A model generated the notes under the pieces. The model worked only from the letters and a program-made list of their open reading frames with translations. It was not told the DNA's origin and ran no database searches. The position numbers were made by a program, and so were the translations under genes. This document shows, piece by piece, positions 1 through 5,837 of a DNA stretch of 6,189 nt (position 1 is its first letter; every line of letters starts with the position of its first letter). The DNA comes from an uncultured Succinivibrio sp. (GTDB lineage Bacteria; Pseudomonadota; Gammaproteobacteria; Enterobacterales; Succinivibrionaceae). Where the stretch lies: the NCBI GenBank assembly GCA_902772715.1, contig CACYBT010000107.1, positions 1 through 6,189 on the forward strand, given 5' to 3'.

Positions 1-163
1 AAAGCGTAACGCTCAAACTAAAACCTCGCATCCGGTTGTCATATTAAACAACAACAATGTCAATCGCGTGGTGGTGGGGCCACTGGACGAGCACAGTGCA
101 CGACAGCTTGCAGATTCGCTAAAATCCAAAGGATTTCCTGACTGTTTTGTTAAAAAAATGTAA
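1..163 (+). CDS. rlpA: RlpA-like septal lytic transglycosylase, C-terminal SPOR domain (5' truncated by window)
   Basis: Only the last 53 codons are present, read in frame from base 2 to the TAA at 161-163. The peptide contains a NRVVVGPLDEHSARQLADSL stretch followed by a KGFPDCFVKKM end. This matches the second half of a SPOR domain: a beta strand ending in VGP, an amphipathic helix rich in A and L, then a final strand. SPOR domains bind glycan strands stripped of stem peptides at division sites. The position directly upstream of dacA and ybeD is that of rlpA in Gammaproteobacteria, whose full-length product is an outer-membrane lipoprotein with a double-psi beta-barrel catalytic domain that would lie outside this window. 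The family call rests on the SPOR tail plus gene order; another SPOR protein is possible but less likely. Confidence 0.8.
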   Translation, partial: KRNAQTKTSHPVVILNNNNVNRVVVGPLDEHSARQLADSLKSKGFPDCFVKKM

Positions 164-181
164 GTAAACTAAGGTACAATC

Positions 182-1474
182 ATGTTCAAAAATTTTGCAA
201 TAATTACTGTAACTGCGTTACTTTTATGCAGCAGCTCCAACTTTGTTAATGCTGATGAAGCAATACCAGATCCTTTTGCCAATATCAAAAGCAATACCCC
301 AAACACCAGTGGAAACAGTACGGATAACATTCCCGTAGTTATTCCAAATCCCCCTGAATTTGATGCTCAGTCGTGGGTACTTCTTGATTATTCCTCAGGT
401 CGCGTCATCTGCGAACATAACGCCCACGACAAGATTTGGCCTGCTTCATTAACCAAAATGATGACATCCTATGTGATCAGTATGGAATTAAAGGCCGGCC
501 GTCTACACATGAATGATGAAGTAACGATCCCAGAAGAGGCCTGGTCGAAAAAATATTCTGATTCCTCAAAAATGTTTATTGAGGTTGGCAAGACCATTCG
601 TGTAGAAGATCTGGTTAAGGGCATTATTATTCAGTCAGGAAACGATGCATGTGTAGCCATGGCAGTCCATCTTGCAGGCACTCAAGAGGGATTTGTACAG
701 GTTATGAATTCCTATGCCAAACAGTTAGGACTCAATGACACCCATTTTTCAAATGTTCATGGACTATATGATGAACAAAACTACTCTTCGGCTTATGACA
801 TGGCAATACTTGGACGTGCCACCATCCGCGATCTTCCTAACGAATATCCTCTCTATTCCCAAAAGGAATTCACTTTTAACAATATCAAACAGACGAACCG
901 TAACCGTCTTTTATGGGATAAAACCATCAACGTAGACGGCATTAAAACTGGTCACCTCTCACAGGTAGGATATAACCTTGTGACCTCGGCCGTAGAAGGG
1001 AATATGCGTTTGGTAGCCTCAGTAATTGGAGCCAAATCCGAAAATTTGCGCGCTGAGTATTCTAAGGCTCTGCTTACCTACGGTTTCAGATATTTTGAGC
1101 CATACTCACCATTTTCCAAAGACAAAATACTGTTAACCCGTACTGTACGCATGGGCGATAAAAGCAAGGTCAACATTGGTATCAAAGAAGATCTGAACCT
1201 GCTCATTCCCCGCGGCCGTCAGAATGAAATCCAAACTTCTTACCACTTAAAGAAAAGTTCTTTTGTGGCTCCAATACATGAAGGCGATGTTTTAGGCAAT
1301 ATTGACATAAAAATCGGTGATAAGGTTTTACATCAGGTTCCTCTCATAGCCAAAGAAAATATTGAGGAGGCCGGCTTCTTTGGCGGACTGTGGGATAGAT
1401 TTATCATGATCTTCGATTCTGATGATGAAGAAGAGAAAAATACTGCAGAAGATGAGGACACCAAGGAGAAATGA
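182..1474 (+). CDS. dacA: D-alanyl-D-alanine carboxypeptidase, PBP5/DacA type
   Basis: This is a periplasmic penicillin-binding protein that removes the terminal D-Ala from peptidoglycan pentapeptides. The 430 residues begin with a signal peptide, probably cut after VNA at about residue 24. All three serine-acyl-enzyme motifs are present: SLTK at 89-92 (nucleophile S89, base K92), SGN at 152-154 inside the SGNDACVAM block, and KTGH at 255-258. A PBP5 C-terminal beta domain follows at about 305-395, then an amphipathic GFFGGLWDRFIMIF helix (398-411) like the membrane anchor of E. coli PBP5. Two things differ from E. coli PBP5 (about 400 residues): an Asn/Thr/Pro-rich linker at about 28-58 before the catalytic domain, and a very acidic tail (412-430) after the anchor helix. 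An AAGG Shine-Dalgarno at 171-174 lies 7 bases before the ATG, and the gene starts 18 bases after rlpA, so the two are likely co-transcribed. Confidence 0.96.
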   Translation: MFKNFAIITVTALLLCSSSNFVNADEAIPDPFANIKSNTPNTSGNSTDNIPVVIPNPPEFDAQSWVLLDYSSGRVICEHNAHDKIWPASLTKMMTSYVISMELKAGRLHMNDEVTIPEEAWSKKYSDSSKMFIEVGKTIRVEDLVKGIIIQSGNDACVAMAVHLAGTQEGFVQVMNSYAKQLGLNDTHFSNVHGLYDEQNYSSAYDMAILGRATIRDLPNEYPLYSQKEFTFNNIKQTNRNRLLWDKTINVDGIKTGHLSQVGYNLVTSAVEGNMRLVASVIGAKSENLRAEYSKALLTYGFRYFEPYSPFSKDKILLTRTVRMGDKSKVNIGIKEDLNLLIPRGRQNEIQTSYHLKKSSFVAPIHEGDVLGNIDIKIGDKVLHQVPLIAKENIEEAGFFGGLWDRFIMIFDSDDEEEKNTAEDEDTKEK

Positions 1475-1755
1475 CCGACAGTTACCAAAAACTACAGGAA
1501 CTCATGAAGTTTCCAAATATTGTGGACTTTAGAATTATTGTTACCAAAAATGAATCCGAACCTCTTTTGAAACTCAAGGAGGTTATAGATAGCATTGAGG
1601 AAAACGGTATGCAGGAGATTACCGCTGCCCCAAGACCAAGTCGTAACGGTAATTACATTTCCTATACAGTTCCTGTTAAAGTCACAAAAGCGGATCATCT
1701 TAAAAAATTATATGAAAAAATAAGTGTACTGGCTTTTGTTAAACATGTACTATAA
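1471..1755 (+). CDS. ybeD: YbeD family protein (DUF493/UPF0250)
   Basis: This small cytoplasmic protein of 94 residues is similar in length and pattern to E. coli YbeD (87 residues). The N-terminal LQELMKFPNIVDFRIIV aligns with the E. coli LNELLEFPTPFTYKVM region. The core RPSRNGNYISYTV carries the family's conserved S-x-x-GNY block, and the C-terminal LYEKI...VKHVL matches LYEEL...VRMVL. The fold is a small ACT-like alpha/beta domain; the molecular function is not established. The ATG overlaps the dacA stop (ATGA at 1471-1474), with an AAGGAG sequence at 1463-1468 inside the end of dacA. Only 2 bases separate that motif from the ATG, so coupling to dacA translation is likely. An internal ATG at 1504 also has an AGGA upstream but would drop the conserved N-terminus. 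In E. coli lipB follows ybeD; here it does not. Confidence 0.93.
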   Translation: MTDSYQKLQELMKFPNIVDFRIIVTKNESEPLLKLKEVIDSIEENGMQEITAAPRPSRNGNYISYTVPVKVTKADHLKKLYEKISVLAFVKHVL

Positions 1756-1762
1756 TTTTTCG

Positions 1763-1794
1763 TTGCTTTTCATAAGCACCGTATAGTGCAGCAA
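1763..1794 (+). other. Small overlapping hairpins between ybeD and sanA
   Basis: Three short inverted repeats share bases: TGCTT (1764-1768) with AAGCA (1774-1778), GCAC (1776-1779) with GTGC (1786-1789), and TTGCT (1763-1767) with AGCAA (1790-1794). They cannot all form at once, so the RNA could switch between folds or simply act as a weak intercistronic structure. No T-run follows, so this is not a normal intrinsic terminator. No function can be assigned. Confidence 0.25.
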
Positions 1795-1822
1795 TTCTAG
1801 GATATAGCGAATCACTAAAAAT

Positions 1823-1828
1823 AAGGTG
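1823..1828 (+). promoter_or_regulatory. Shine-Dalgarno deciding the sanA start
   Basis: AAGGTG, one base from AAGGAG, lies 7 bases before the ATG at 1836 but only 4 bases before the in-frame TTG at 1833. Spacing and codon choice both favour the ATG, so the start is set at 1836. Confidence 0.65.
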
Positions 1829-1835
1829 GGCTTTG

Positions 1836-2987
1836 ATGACATATAAGGGCGAAACAGAAGAGATTTTTTCTTCAGACATATCTTCGTTTTTAAAAACGGT
1901 CTGCTATCTTACCATGCTGGCCGTTGTGCTTGGGGTGCTCTTCCTAATCTTAGGCTGTTTTCGAATATCCTCCTATGCCTTCAAAACTTATGAAAGCATT
2001 GACAAAATACCTTACAATCGAGTGGGTCTGCTGCTGGGGACATCTTCTTTAAATGCCAACGGAGAACCCAACGAATTTTTTACCTATCGCATCATGGCAG
2101 CATCTCAGCTGTTTAAGGCCGGTAAAATTGACTATATTCTGGTATCAGGAGACAATCGCGAGAAATCCTATAACGAACCGCGTCAGATGACCAGAGCTCT
2201 TATCAAGGCCGGAGTACCTACAGACAGAATTGTTTCTGATTATGCTGGTTTTTCCACATTAGATTCTGTAATTCGAGCCCGCAAGGTATTTTTACAAGAG
2301 CGCATTACCATAATTTCTCAGGACTTTCAGAACGAAAGGGCGCTCTTTATTGCAGAAAACAATGGTCTTTCGGCAGTAGGTTTTAATGCTTTAAGTCCAG
2401 ACTTCGGGTTTTTCTCAAAAATCAACATTCGTGAAATTCTGGCTAGAATCAAATGCACCTTGAACGTATATATTTTCAAGACACAGCCAACCTATCTTGG
2501 CGAGCCTTTAAGTATTGGCAAAGGTGCGATGCCCAAAGCCTTAAGTAATAAGCCTAAGGCCCTTACGTCTGCTCTAAAGCGCATCACTGACAACGCACAG
2601 TTCTTAAGACAGCAGGAAGAAATTGCCAAATTTGAACCTGTTGCCAAAAAAATTACTGATAACGCAAAAATTCTTCGTGAAAATATGAAATTAGAAATAT
2701 TTGCTGATGAAACCATGAGACCAATCGATAGCAACACCTACGGTAATCAGCAGCAGGTTCTCAAAGAAGAGCAGAACGAGGCAATGCAAAAGGCCAATGA
2801 AGTGGCATCCGAAAGTCTGAATCTTGGAACAGGCACCAATTACATTGATCCTAACGAGAATGTTCAACCTGTTTTGGACAAAAAACCAAGTTTCAATTTT
2901 TTTGATACCAATCAAGAAACAGAATATATTAAAAAACGAAAGTCTCAGCCTCGTAACCGCACCTATCACGGCGATCCTTGGGACTAA
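1836..2987 (+). CDS. sanA: SanA-like DUF218 (ElyC/SanA/YdcF) envelope barrier protein with long C-terminal extension
   Basis: SanA is a single-span inner-membrane protein whose loss in E. coli lets vancomycin enter at high temperature; its biochemical role is unknown. The 383 residues have one membrane segment at about 24-42 and a DUF218 domain at about 60-220. The match to E. coli SanA is close: VGLLLGT (63-69), FFTYRI (81-86), SGDN..SYNEP (104-115), DYAGF.TLDSV..ARKVF (135-152), IISQDF.NERALFIA (159-173) and LYIFK-like VYIFK (211-215). E. coli SanA has 239 residues, so about 155 residues after the YLGEP at 220-224 are extra. They are hydrophilic, contain two copies of an ITDNA-centred helix, and end in a basic RKSQPRNR then DPWD. 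The domain most likely faces the periplasm behind an N-terminal anchor, although the flanking charges do not settle topology. The gene follows ybeD by 80 bp and precedes the acyltransferase by 32 bp, possibly in one operon. Confidence 0.9.
   Translation: MTYKGETEEIFSSDISSFLKTVCYLTMLAVVLGVLFLILGCFRISSYAFKTYESIDKIPYNRVGLLLGTSSLNANGEPNEFFTYRIMAASQLFKAGKIDYILVSGDNREKSYNEPRQMTRALIKAGVPTDRIVSDYAGFSTLDSVIRARKVFLQERITIISQDFQNERALFIAENNGLSAVGFNALSPDFGFFSKINIREILARIKCTLNVYIFKTQPTYLGEPLSIGKGAMPKALSNKPKALTSALKRITDNAQFLRQQEEIAKFEPVAKKITDNAKILRENMKLEIFADETMRPIDSNTYGNQQQVLKEEQNEAMQKANEVASESLNLGTGTNYIDPNENVQPVLDKKPSFNFFDTNQETEYIKKRKSQPRNRTYHGDPWD
2577..2681 (+). repeat. Tandem coding repeat in the SanA C-terminal extension
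   Basis: Residues 248-259 (KRITDNAQFLRQ) and 271-282 (KKITDNAKILRE) are two copies of one 12-residue motif, 23 residues apart. Eight of 12 positions are identical and most others conservative. The DNA copies differ at many third positions, so the duplication is old or the motif is held by selection. Both copies look helical and lie in a Gln/Glu/Lys-rich stretch that may form a coiled coil. Confidence 0.75.
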
Positions 2988-3019
2988 ACTCTTTTATTTA
3001 TTTCTAAATACATATAGTT

Positions 3020-4174
3020 ATGCATAAATACTCTCAAAGGTCATTTAAAAATATTGAATTTTTACGCTTTCTGCTAATTTTTGCAGTGGTAGGCGTTCAT
3101 ATACCTTACCTAAACCTAAATTCTCTTCCAGAGTTTTCTTTTCTTGTCCCATGGACTGCAGGATGGCAGGCTGTCGAGATGTTTTTTGTAATCTCAGGTT
3201 TTTTTCTGTTTTACAAGTATGACACTCACATGCAGGTTTTAAAATTTGCTATAAAAAAATGGCTACGCCTCTCCCCTTTTATCATTGTTCTGACCATTTT
3301 AGGGTATGCCATGACCGGTTTTGATGTTATGCAGTACCCTCTTTCGGTAAATATCTACAATGCCTTACTGCTTCTCGATTGGAACACTCATCATTTCGGA
3401 CCTGATGCAACCATCTTATATGTAGCATGGTTTGTCAATGTCCTATTTTTCGTCTCAGTCGTCTATTTCTGCATATTAAAGGTGCTGCCTCATGCCTACG
3501 CCACACTGGTAATTGGAATCATTGCCTTTGTTAATTTCTTTATGTATCAAAGACAGGTGTATATCATAGTCCCTTTTATATACCCTCTGGTAAGAGCCTT
3601 TGCCTTCATAGGTTTTGGTTATCTTATTTGCGAATTATGGAAAGCCTATCAAACAACTCATGAAAAAGGGGCTTCACAAAGTATTTCAATAATTCACAGC
3701 CTTCTTGAAATGATTCTTTTTACAACCATCATTATCAGTCTTTATGCAGGTTCAACCGGCATTCCTTCTCCACATGGATTAACAGTCCCACCAGAACAGA
3801 TTGCTTCACTTACGGCTGTAACCTGGTTTCCCGATCTCACCCGCCTTGCTATAGGCGGTCCATCACTACAAATTGCATTTATTACTCTTTTCTGGCTGTT
3901 TTTATGCAATAAAGGAGTGATTTCACGGCTTTTAAACCATCAAATCTCAATTGTCCTAGGCAGTTACTCCTATGCAGTTTTCCTCGTCCACACCCTCATT
4001 ATCCGATTTCTAAAAGATAATTTTGATCTGCCTCATCTTCCATTAGCACTAGAACATCCATATCTGACCATAGTGCTTATTCTGTCAGCAATCTTCCTCC
4101 TGGCAGTAATTACCCATCACTGCATAGAAATACCGCTTGCTAATTTGGAAAAAAGACTTAAAGACAATAAGTAG
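3020..4174 (+). CDS. Acyltransferase-3 family integral membrane O-acyltransferase (OafA/YrhL-like)
   Basis: These enzymes move an acyl group, often acetyl, across the inner membrane onto sugars of O-antigen, capsule, peptidoglycan or lipids. The 384 residues are hydrophobic with about ten predicted spans. Family landmarks include NIEFLRFLLI (11-20) leading into the first span, the invariant-type His at 27 (VGVH), the FFVISGFFLF block (55-64), a basic KKWLRLSPF (79-87) with R83 in the position of the conserved Arg, and GSYSYAVFLVH (314-324). HHCIEIPLANLEKR (366-379) corresponds to the usual E.P-containing end of the last span. The length is normal for a stand-alone family member without an SGNH domain. 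The acceptor cannot be read from the sequence; the setting among peptidoglycan and barrier genes suggests an envelope glycan. The ATG follows sanA by 32 bases in a very AT-rich leader with no visible Shine-Dalgarno, yet no later Met would keep the first conserved motif. Confidence 0.9.
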   Translation: MHKYSQRSFKNIEFLRFLLIFAVVGVHIPYLNLNSLPEFSFLVPWTAGWQAVEMFFVISGFFLFYKYDTHMQVLKFAIKKWLRLSPFIIVLTILGYAMTGFDVMQYPLSVNIYNALLLLDWNTHHFGPDATILYVAWFVNVLFFVSVVYFCILKVLPHAYATLVIGIIAFVNFFMYQRQVYIIVPFIYPLVRAFAFIGFGYLICELWKAYQTTHEKGASQSISIIHSLLEMILFTTIIISLYAGSTGIPSPHGLTVPPEQIASLTAVTWFPDLTRLAIGGPSLQIAFITLFWLFLCNKGVISRLLNHQISIVLGSYSYAVFLVHTLIIRFLKDNFDLPHLPLALEHPYLTIVLILSAIFLLAVITHHCIEIPLANLEKRLKDNK

Positions 4175-4238
4175 AAAAACAAAACAAGACCTAAAGTTAA
4201 TACCAGCAGCACATTATACATACCCATAATTGTACAAA

Positions 4239-4367
4239 AGCCCTTGTTTTAAATCAGGGGATGAAAGACAAAAGTGGGAGATAATTACCGTCAATATGCC
4301 GTAAGATAGCAAGGGCTACAAACCAAAACTCCTGCGGAGTGTGAAAACAGGTATTCAATAGTTTCAC
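4239..4367. repeat. Cluster of three adjacent inverted repeats (possible structured RNA or mobile-element end)
   Basis: Three stem-forming pairs follow each other. AGCCCTTG (4239-4246) pairs perfectly with CAAGGGCT (4310-4317) across 63 bases; the left arm can instead pair locally, CCCTTG (4241-4246) with CAGGGG (4255-4260) including one G-T wobble. ACTCC (4328-4332) and GGAGT (4336-4340) form a tight hairpin with loop TGC. GTGAAA (4341-4346) pairs with TTTCAC (4362-4367) over 15 bases. This segment is also clearly richer in GC than the AT-rich DNA after it. Subterminal hairpins of this sort occur at ends of IS200/IS605-type elements and in their associated RNAs, but no transposase is present, so the identity is open. 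Confidence 0.45.
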
Positions 4368-4413
4368 TTCCAAATTTAGAAGTTTCTTAAAAATACATAA
4401 TAATTAAAGAAAG

Positions 4414-4442
4414 TTGATAATATATTCAATATTTTATATTAT
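4414..4442 (+). promoter_or_regulatory. Candidate sigma-70 promoter P1 for the regulator gene
   Basis: TTGATA at 4414-4419 and TATTAT at 4437-4442 each differ from consensus by few bases (TTGACA, TATAAT) and are separated by exactly 17 bases. Transcription would start near 4449 and leave a leader of about 139 bases. The region is very AT-rich, so a chance match is possible. Confidence 0.45.
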
Positions 4443-4519
4443 TATTTTAATCAGAAAACATCCGCAAACAAATAGCTAAATTATATTCGCCTAAATCCTA
4501 TTATTGAAATTTACGAATG

Positions 4520-4528
4520 TGATATACT
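4520..4528 (+). promoter_or_regulatory. Candidate extended -10 promoter P2 for the regulator gene
   Basis: TGATATACT fits the extended -10 form TGnTATAmT. No -35 box at 17 bases is visible, which extended -10 promoters tolerate. The start would fall near 4535, inside the palindrome at 4531-4546, giving a leader of about 50 bases. Confidence 0.45.
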
Positions 4529-4530
4529 AA

Positions 4531-4546
4531 TTAAGAAAATACTTAA
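4531..4546. promoter_or_regulatory. Candidate operator palindrome overlapping the P2 start site
   Basis: TTAAG (4531-4535) and CTTAA (4542-4546) form a perfect 5-bp inverted repeat with a 6-base spacer. It begins 3 bases after the P2 -10 box, where a bound dimeric repressor would block initiation. Autoregulation by the winged-helix protein encoded just downstream is a reasonable guess; in AT-rich DNA such a short palindrome could also be chance. Confidence 0.3.
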
Positions 4547-4587
4547 ATATAAAATTAAAAACAGAAAAACGTGTAAGGATTGTTTAA

Positions 4588-5511
4588 ATGCGAGAACTGT
4601 TCACCCGTGAGGAACTTTCGCTCTTTGCTAAAGCCATTAATTCAAAATTACGTGTTGATTTGTTGCAATATATCGCCAATCATCCTGGAGTCTGTTCCAT
4701 GACTCTGTCAAATGTTTTCAATGTTAGCCGCGCTGCCATAACCCAGAATATAAAAATTCTTGCCGACGCCGGAATAGTTGACATTGGTTCAGGAAACGGA
4801 ACTGAAGGCCGCAAGGGATGTTTCATGACTGAACGATGGTATCTTCTTGACTTTCAACGGCAGTTTCACCCTCAAAAGGTCTACAGTACAGAAATACCCA
4901 TTGGTCAATACAGCGACTACTCTATTACTCCTACCTGCGGAGTCGCTACATCACAAGAAATCATAGGACAGGTGGATAATCCAGCCTTTTTTGATGATCC
5001 TAAACGTTTTGATGCATCGATCCTGTGGTTTACCACAGGATATATAGAATATCGTCTGCCCAATTATCTAAAACCAGATCAGAAGGTAACCGAACTGCAG
5101 TTATCATTTGAAATATCTTCAGAGGCTCCAGGCAGTGCTGAAAACTGGCCATCAGATATAACTTTTAGCCTAAACGGGATTGAGTTAGGCTCTTGGACCA
5201 GTCCTGGCGATTATGGCAATATCCGTGGGCGTTATACACCATTATGGTGGGAATTGAACTGGAATCAGTACGGATTGCTAAAACTGCTAATTATTAACGA
5301 ATTAGGTACTTATATCGATGGTCGTATGATTTCACATCTGAAAATTGATGATTTGCATATAGATAATAAATCTGAATTAAAATTTCGTTTTGCCGTACAT
5401 GCAGATGCCTTAAATCCAGGTGGCTGCACCCTCTTTGGCAAAGGTTTTGGCAATTACAATCAGGCCATTAGATTCAAGCTAATTTACGAAAACACTCAAA
5501 ACCAGAATTGA
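4588..5511 (+). CDS. ArsR-like winged-helix regulator with large C-terminal beta-sandwich-like domain
   Basis: Probably a cytoplasmic DNA-binding regulator of 307 residues. Residues 1-88 look like an ArsR-type winged helix: helices at about 8-32, a second around MTLSNVFNVS (38-47), the recognition helix SRAAITQNIKILADAGIV (47-64), and a wing at about 65-86. No metal-binding ELCVC-type motif is seen, and at 307 residues it is about three times the usual ArsR length. Residues 100-300 form one domain with distinctive blocks: PIGQYSD (104-110), TPTCGVAT (114-121), SSEAPGSAENWPSDI (177-191), LGSWTSPGDYG (200-210), GRYTPLWW (214-221) and TLFGKGFGNYNQ (281-292). The alternating polar/aromatic pattern suggests a beta-sandwich that may bind a sugar, by analogy only. 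I recall the same architecture mainly from Firmicutes, so horizontal acquisition is possible. A TAAGGA Shine-Dalgarno at 4574-4579 sits 8 bases before the ATG. No target gene lies beside it in the window. Confidence 0.75.
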   Translation: MRELFTREELSLFAKAINSKLRVDLLQYIANHPGVCSMTLSNVFNVSRAAITQNIKILADAGIVDIGSGNGTEGRKGCFMTERWYLLDFQRQFHPQKVYSTEIPIGQYSDYSITPTCGVATSQEIIGQVDNPAFFDDPKRFDASILWFTTGYIEYRLPNYLKPDQKVTELQLSFEISSEAPGSAENWPSDITFSLNGIELGSWTSPGDYGNIRGRYTPLWWELNWNQYGLLKLLIINELGTYIDGRMISHLKIDDLHIDNKSELKFRFAVHADALNPGGCTLFGKGFGNYNQAIRFKLIYENTQNQN

Positions 5512-5584
5512 GCACAGAACTAAAGTTCAGAGCTTGCTGCTTTAAGATCTTTCATTGGCAGCTGTTACGTCTTAAACCACCTGA

Positions 5585-5609
5585 GGAGAAGTGCTTACTT
5601 CCCATTTTT
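5585..5609 (+). terminator. Candidate intrinsic terminator after the regulator gene
   Basis: GAAGT (5588-5592), loop GCTT and ACTTC (5597-5601) form a perfect stem, extended by GG (5585-5586) with CC (5602-5603) around a bulged A. CATTTTT follows directly, giving a 5-T run at 5605-5609. The stem is short and the T-run modest, so it may be weak. It lies 73 bases after the regulator's stop codon. Confidence 0.45.
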
Positions 5610-5672
5610 ACAGGCTTAAACTTCGTAAGTCCGACGGTATTGGTAAGTAACACTGCTTAGAGGTTCTTATTC

Positions 5673-5716
5673 TGGCTTTCACACAAAAGGCATTTCCATG
5701 CTCACAACGAAAGCCA
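5673..5716. repeat. Nested inverted repeat
   Basis: TGGCTTTC (5673-5680) is a perfect inverted copy of GAAAGCCA (5709-5716). Inside the 28-base interval, GCAT (5690-5693) and ATGC (5698-5701) form a second small stem around TTCC. The arrangement would give a stem, two internal loops and an apical hairpin. Its role is unknown. Confidence 0.55.
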
Positions 5717-5770
5717 CTATACGTAAGTTTTATATCCTAACTGGATATTATCTTAATTCTCGCACATAAT

Positions 5771-5829
5771 TAAACAAACTCTTTACACAGTCATAAACTC
5801 AATCGTGAATCAAGTGTAAACAAACTCTT
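5771..5829. repeat. 13-bp direct repeat, two copies 46 bp apart
   Basis: TAAACAAACTCTT occurs at 5771-5783 and 5817-5829. Similarity continues past each copy (TACAC follows the first directly and the second after two extra bases, GA), so the ancestral unit was probably about 18-20 bp. Only two copies exist, so it is not a CRISPR array. Protein-binding sites or relics of a local duplication are both possible. Confidence 0.6.
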
Positions 5830-5837
5830 GATACACG
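5804..5837. repeat. 34-bp imperfect hairpin overlapping the second direct repeat
   Basis: CGTGAATCAAG (5804-5814) pairs with CTTGATACACG (5827-5837) in 10 of 11 positions, with one A-A mismatch and a 12-base loop. No T-run follows on either strand, so it is not a standard terminator. The loop and right arm contain the second TAAACAAACTCTT copy. Confidence 0.55.

Larger units (their letters stand above)
4175..4587. other. 413-bp gene-free region between the acyltransferase and the regulator
   Basis: No reading frame of useful length occurs on either strand. From 4175 to about 4238 nothing is recognisable, including no clear terminator for the acyltransferase operon. From 4239 to 4367 there are three adjacent inverted repeats. 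From about 4381 the DNA becomes extremely AT-rich and holds two candidate promoters and a small palindrome before the regulator gene. Confidence 0.8.

Noticed and set aside
1751..1756. Perfect TATAAT as a promoter for sanA
   Set aside because: It overlaps the ybeD stop codon and has no -35 box at 16-18 bases (ACTGGC at 17) and no TGn extension.
1833..1835. TTG as the sanA start codon
   Set aside because: The next codon is ATG with better spacing (7 bases) from the AAGGTG sequence.
2492..2969. Minus-strand reading frames opposite the end of sanA
   Set aside because: They lie wholly within the C-terminal coding part of sanA, have no recognisable domains and are explained as antisense shadows.
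4241..4260. Intrinsic terminator for the acyltransferase operon
   Set aside because: The CCCTTG/CAGGGG stem is followed by ATGAAAGAC rather than a T-run on the + strand.
5512..5720. Possible remnant of a TnpB-like transposase C-terminus on the minus strand (short peptide NTVGLTKFKPVKM)
   Set aside because: The resemblance is only a few residues, an in-frame stop lies just upstream, and no zinc-finger CxxC or RDxNA motif is visible. It is too weak to annotate.
5771..5829. CRISPR array
   Set aside because: There are only two short repeat copies, no further units at the same step and no cas gene.
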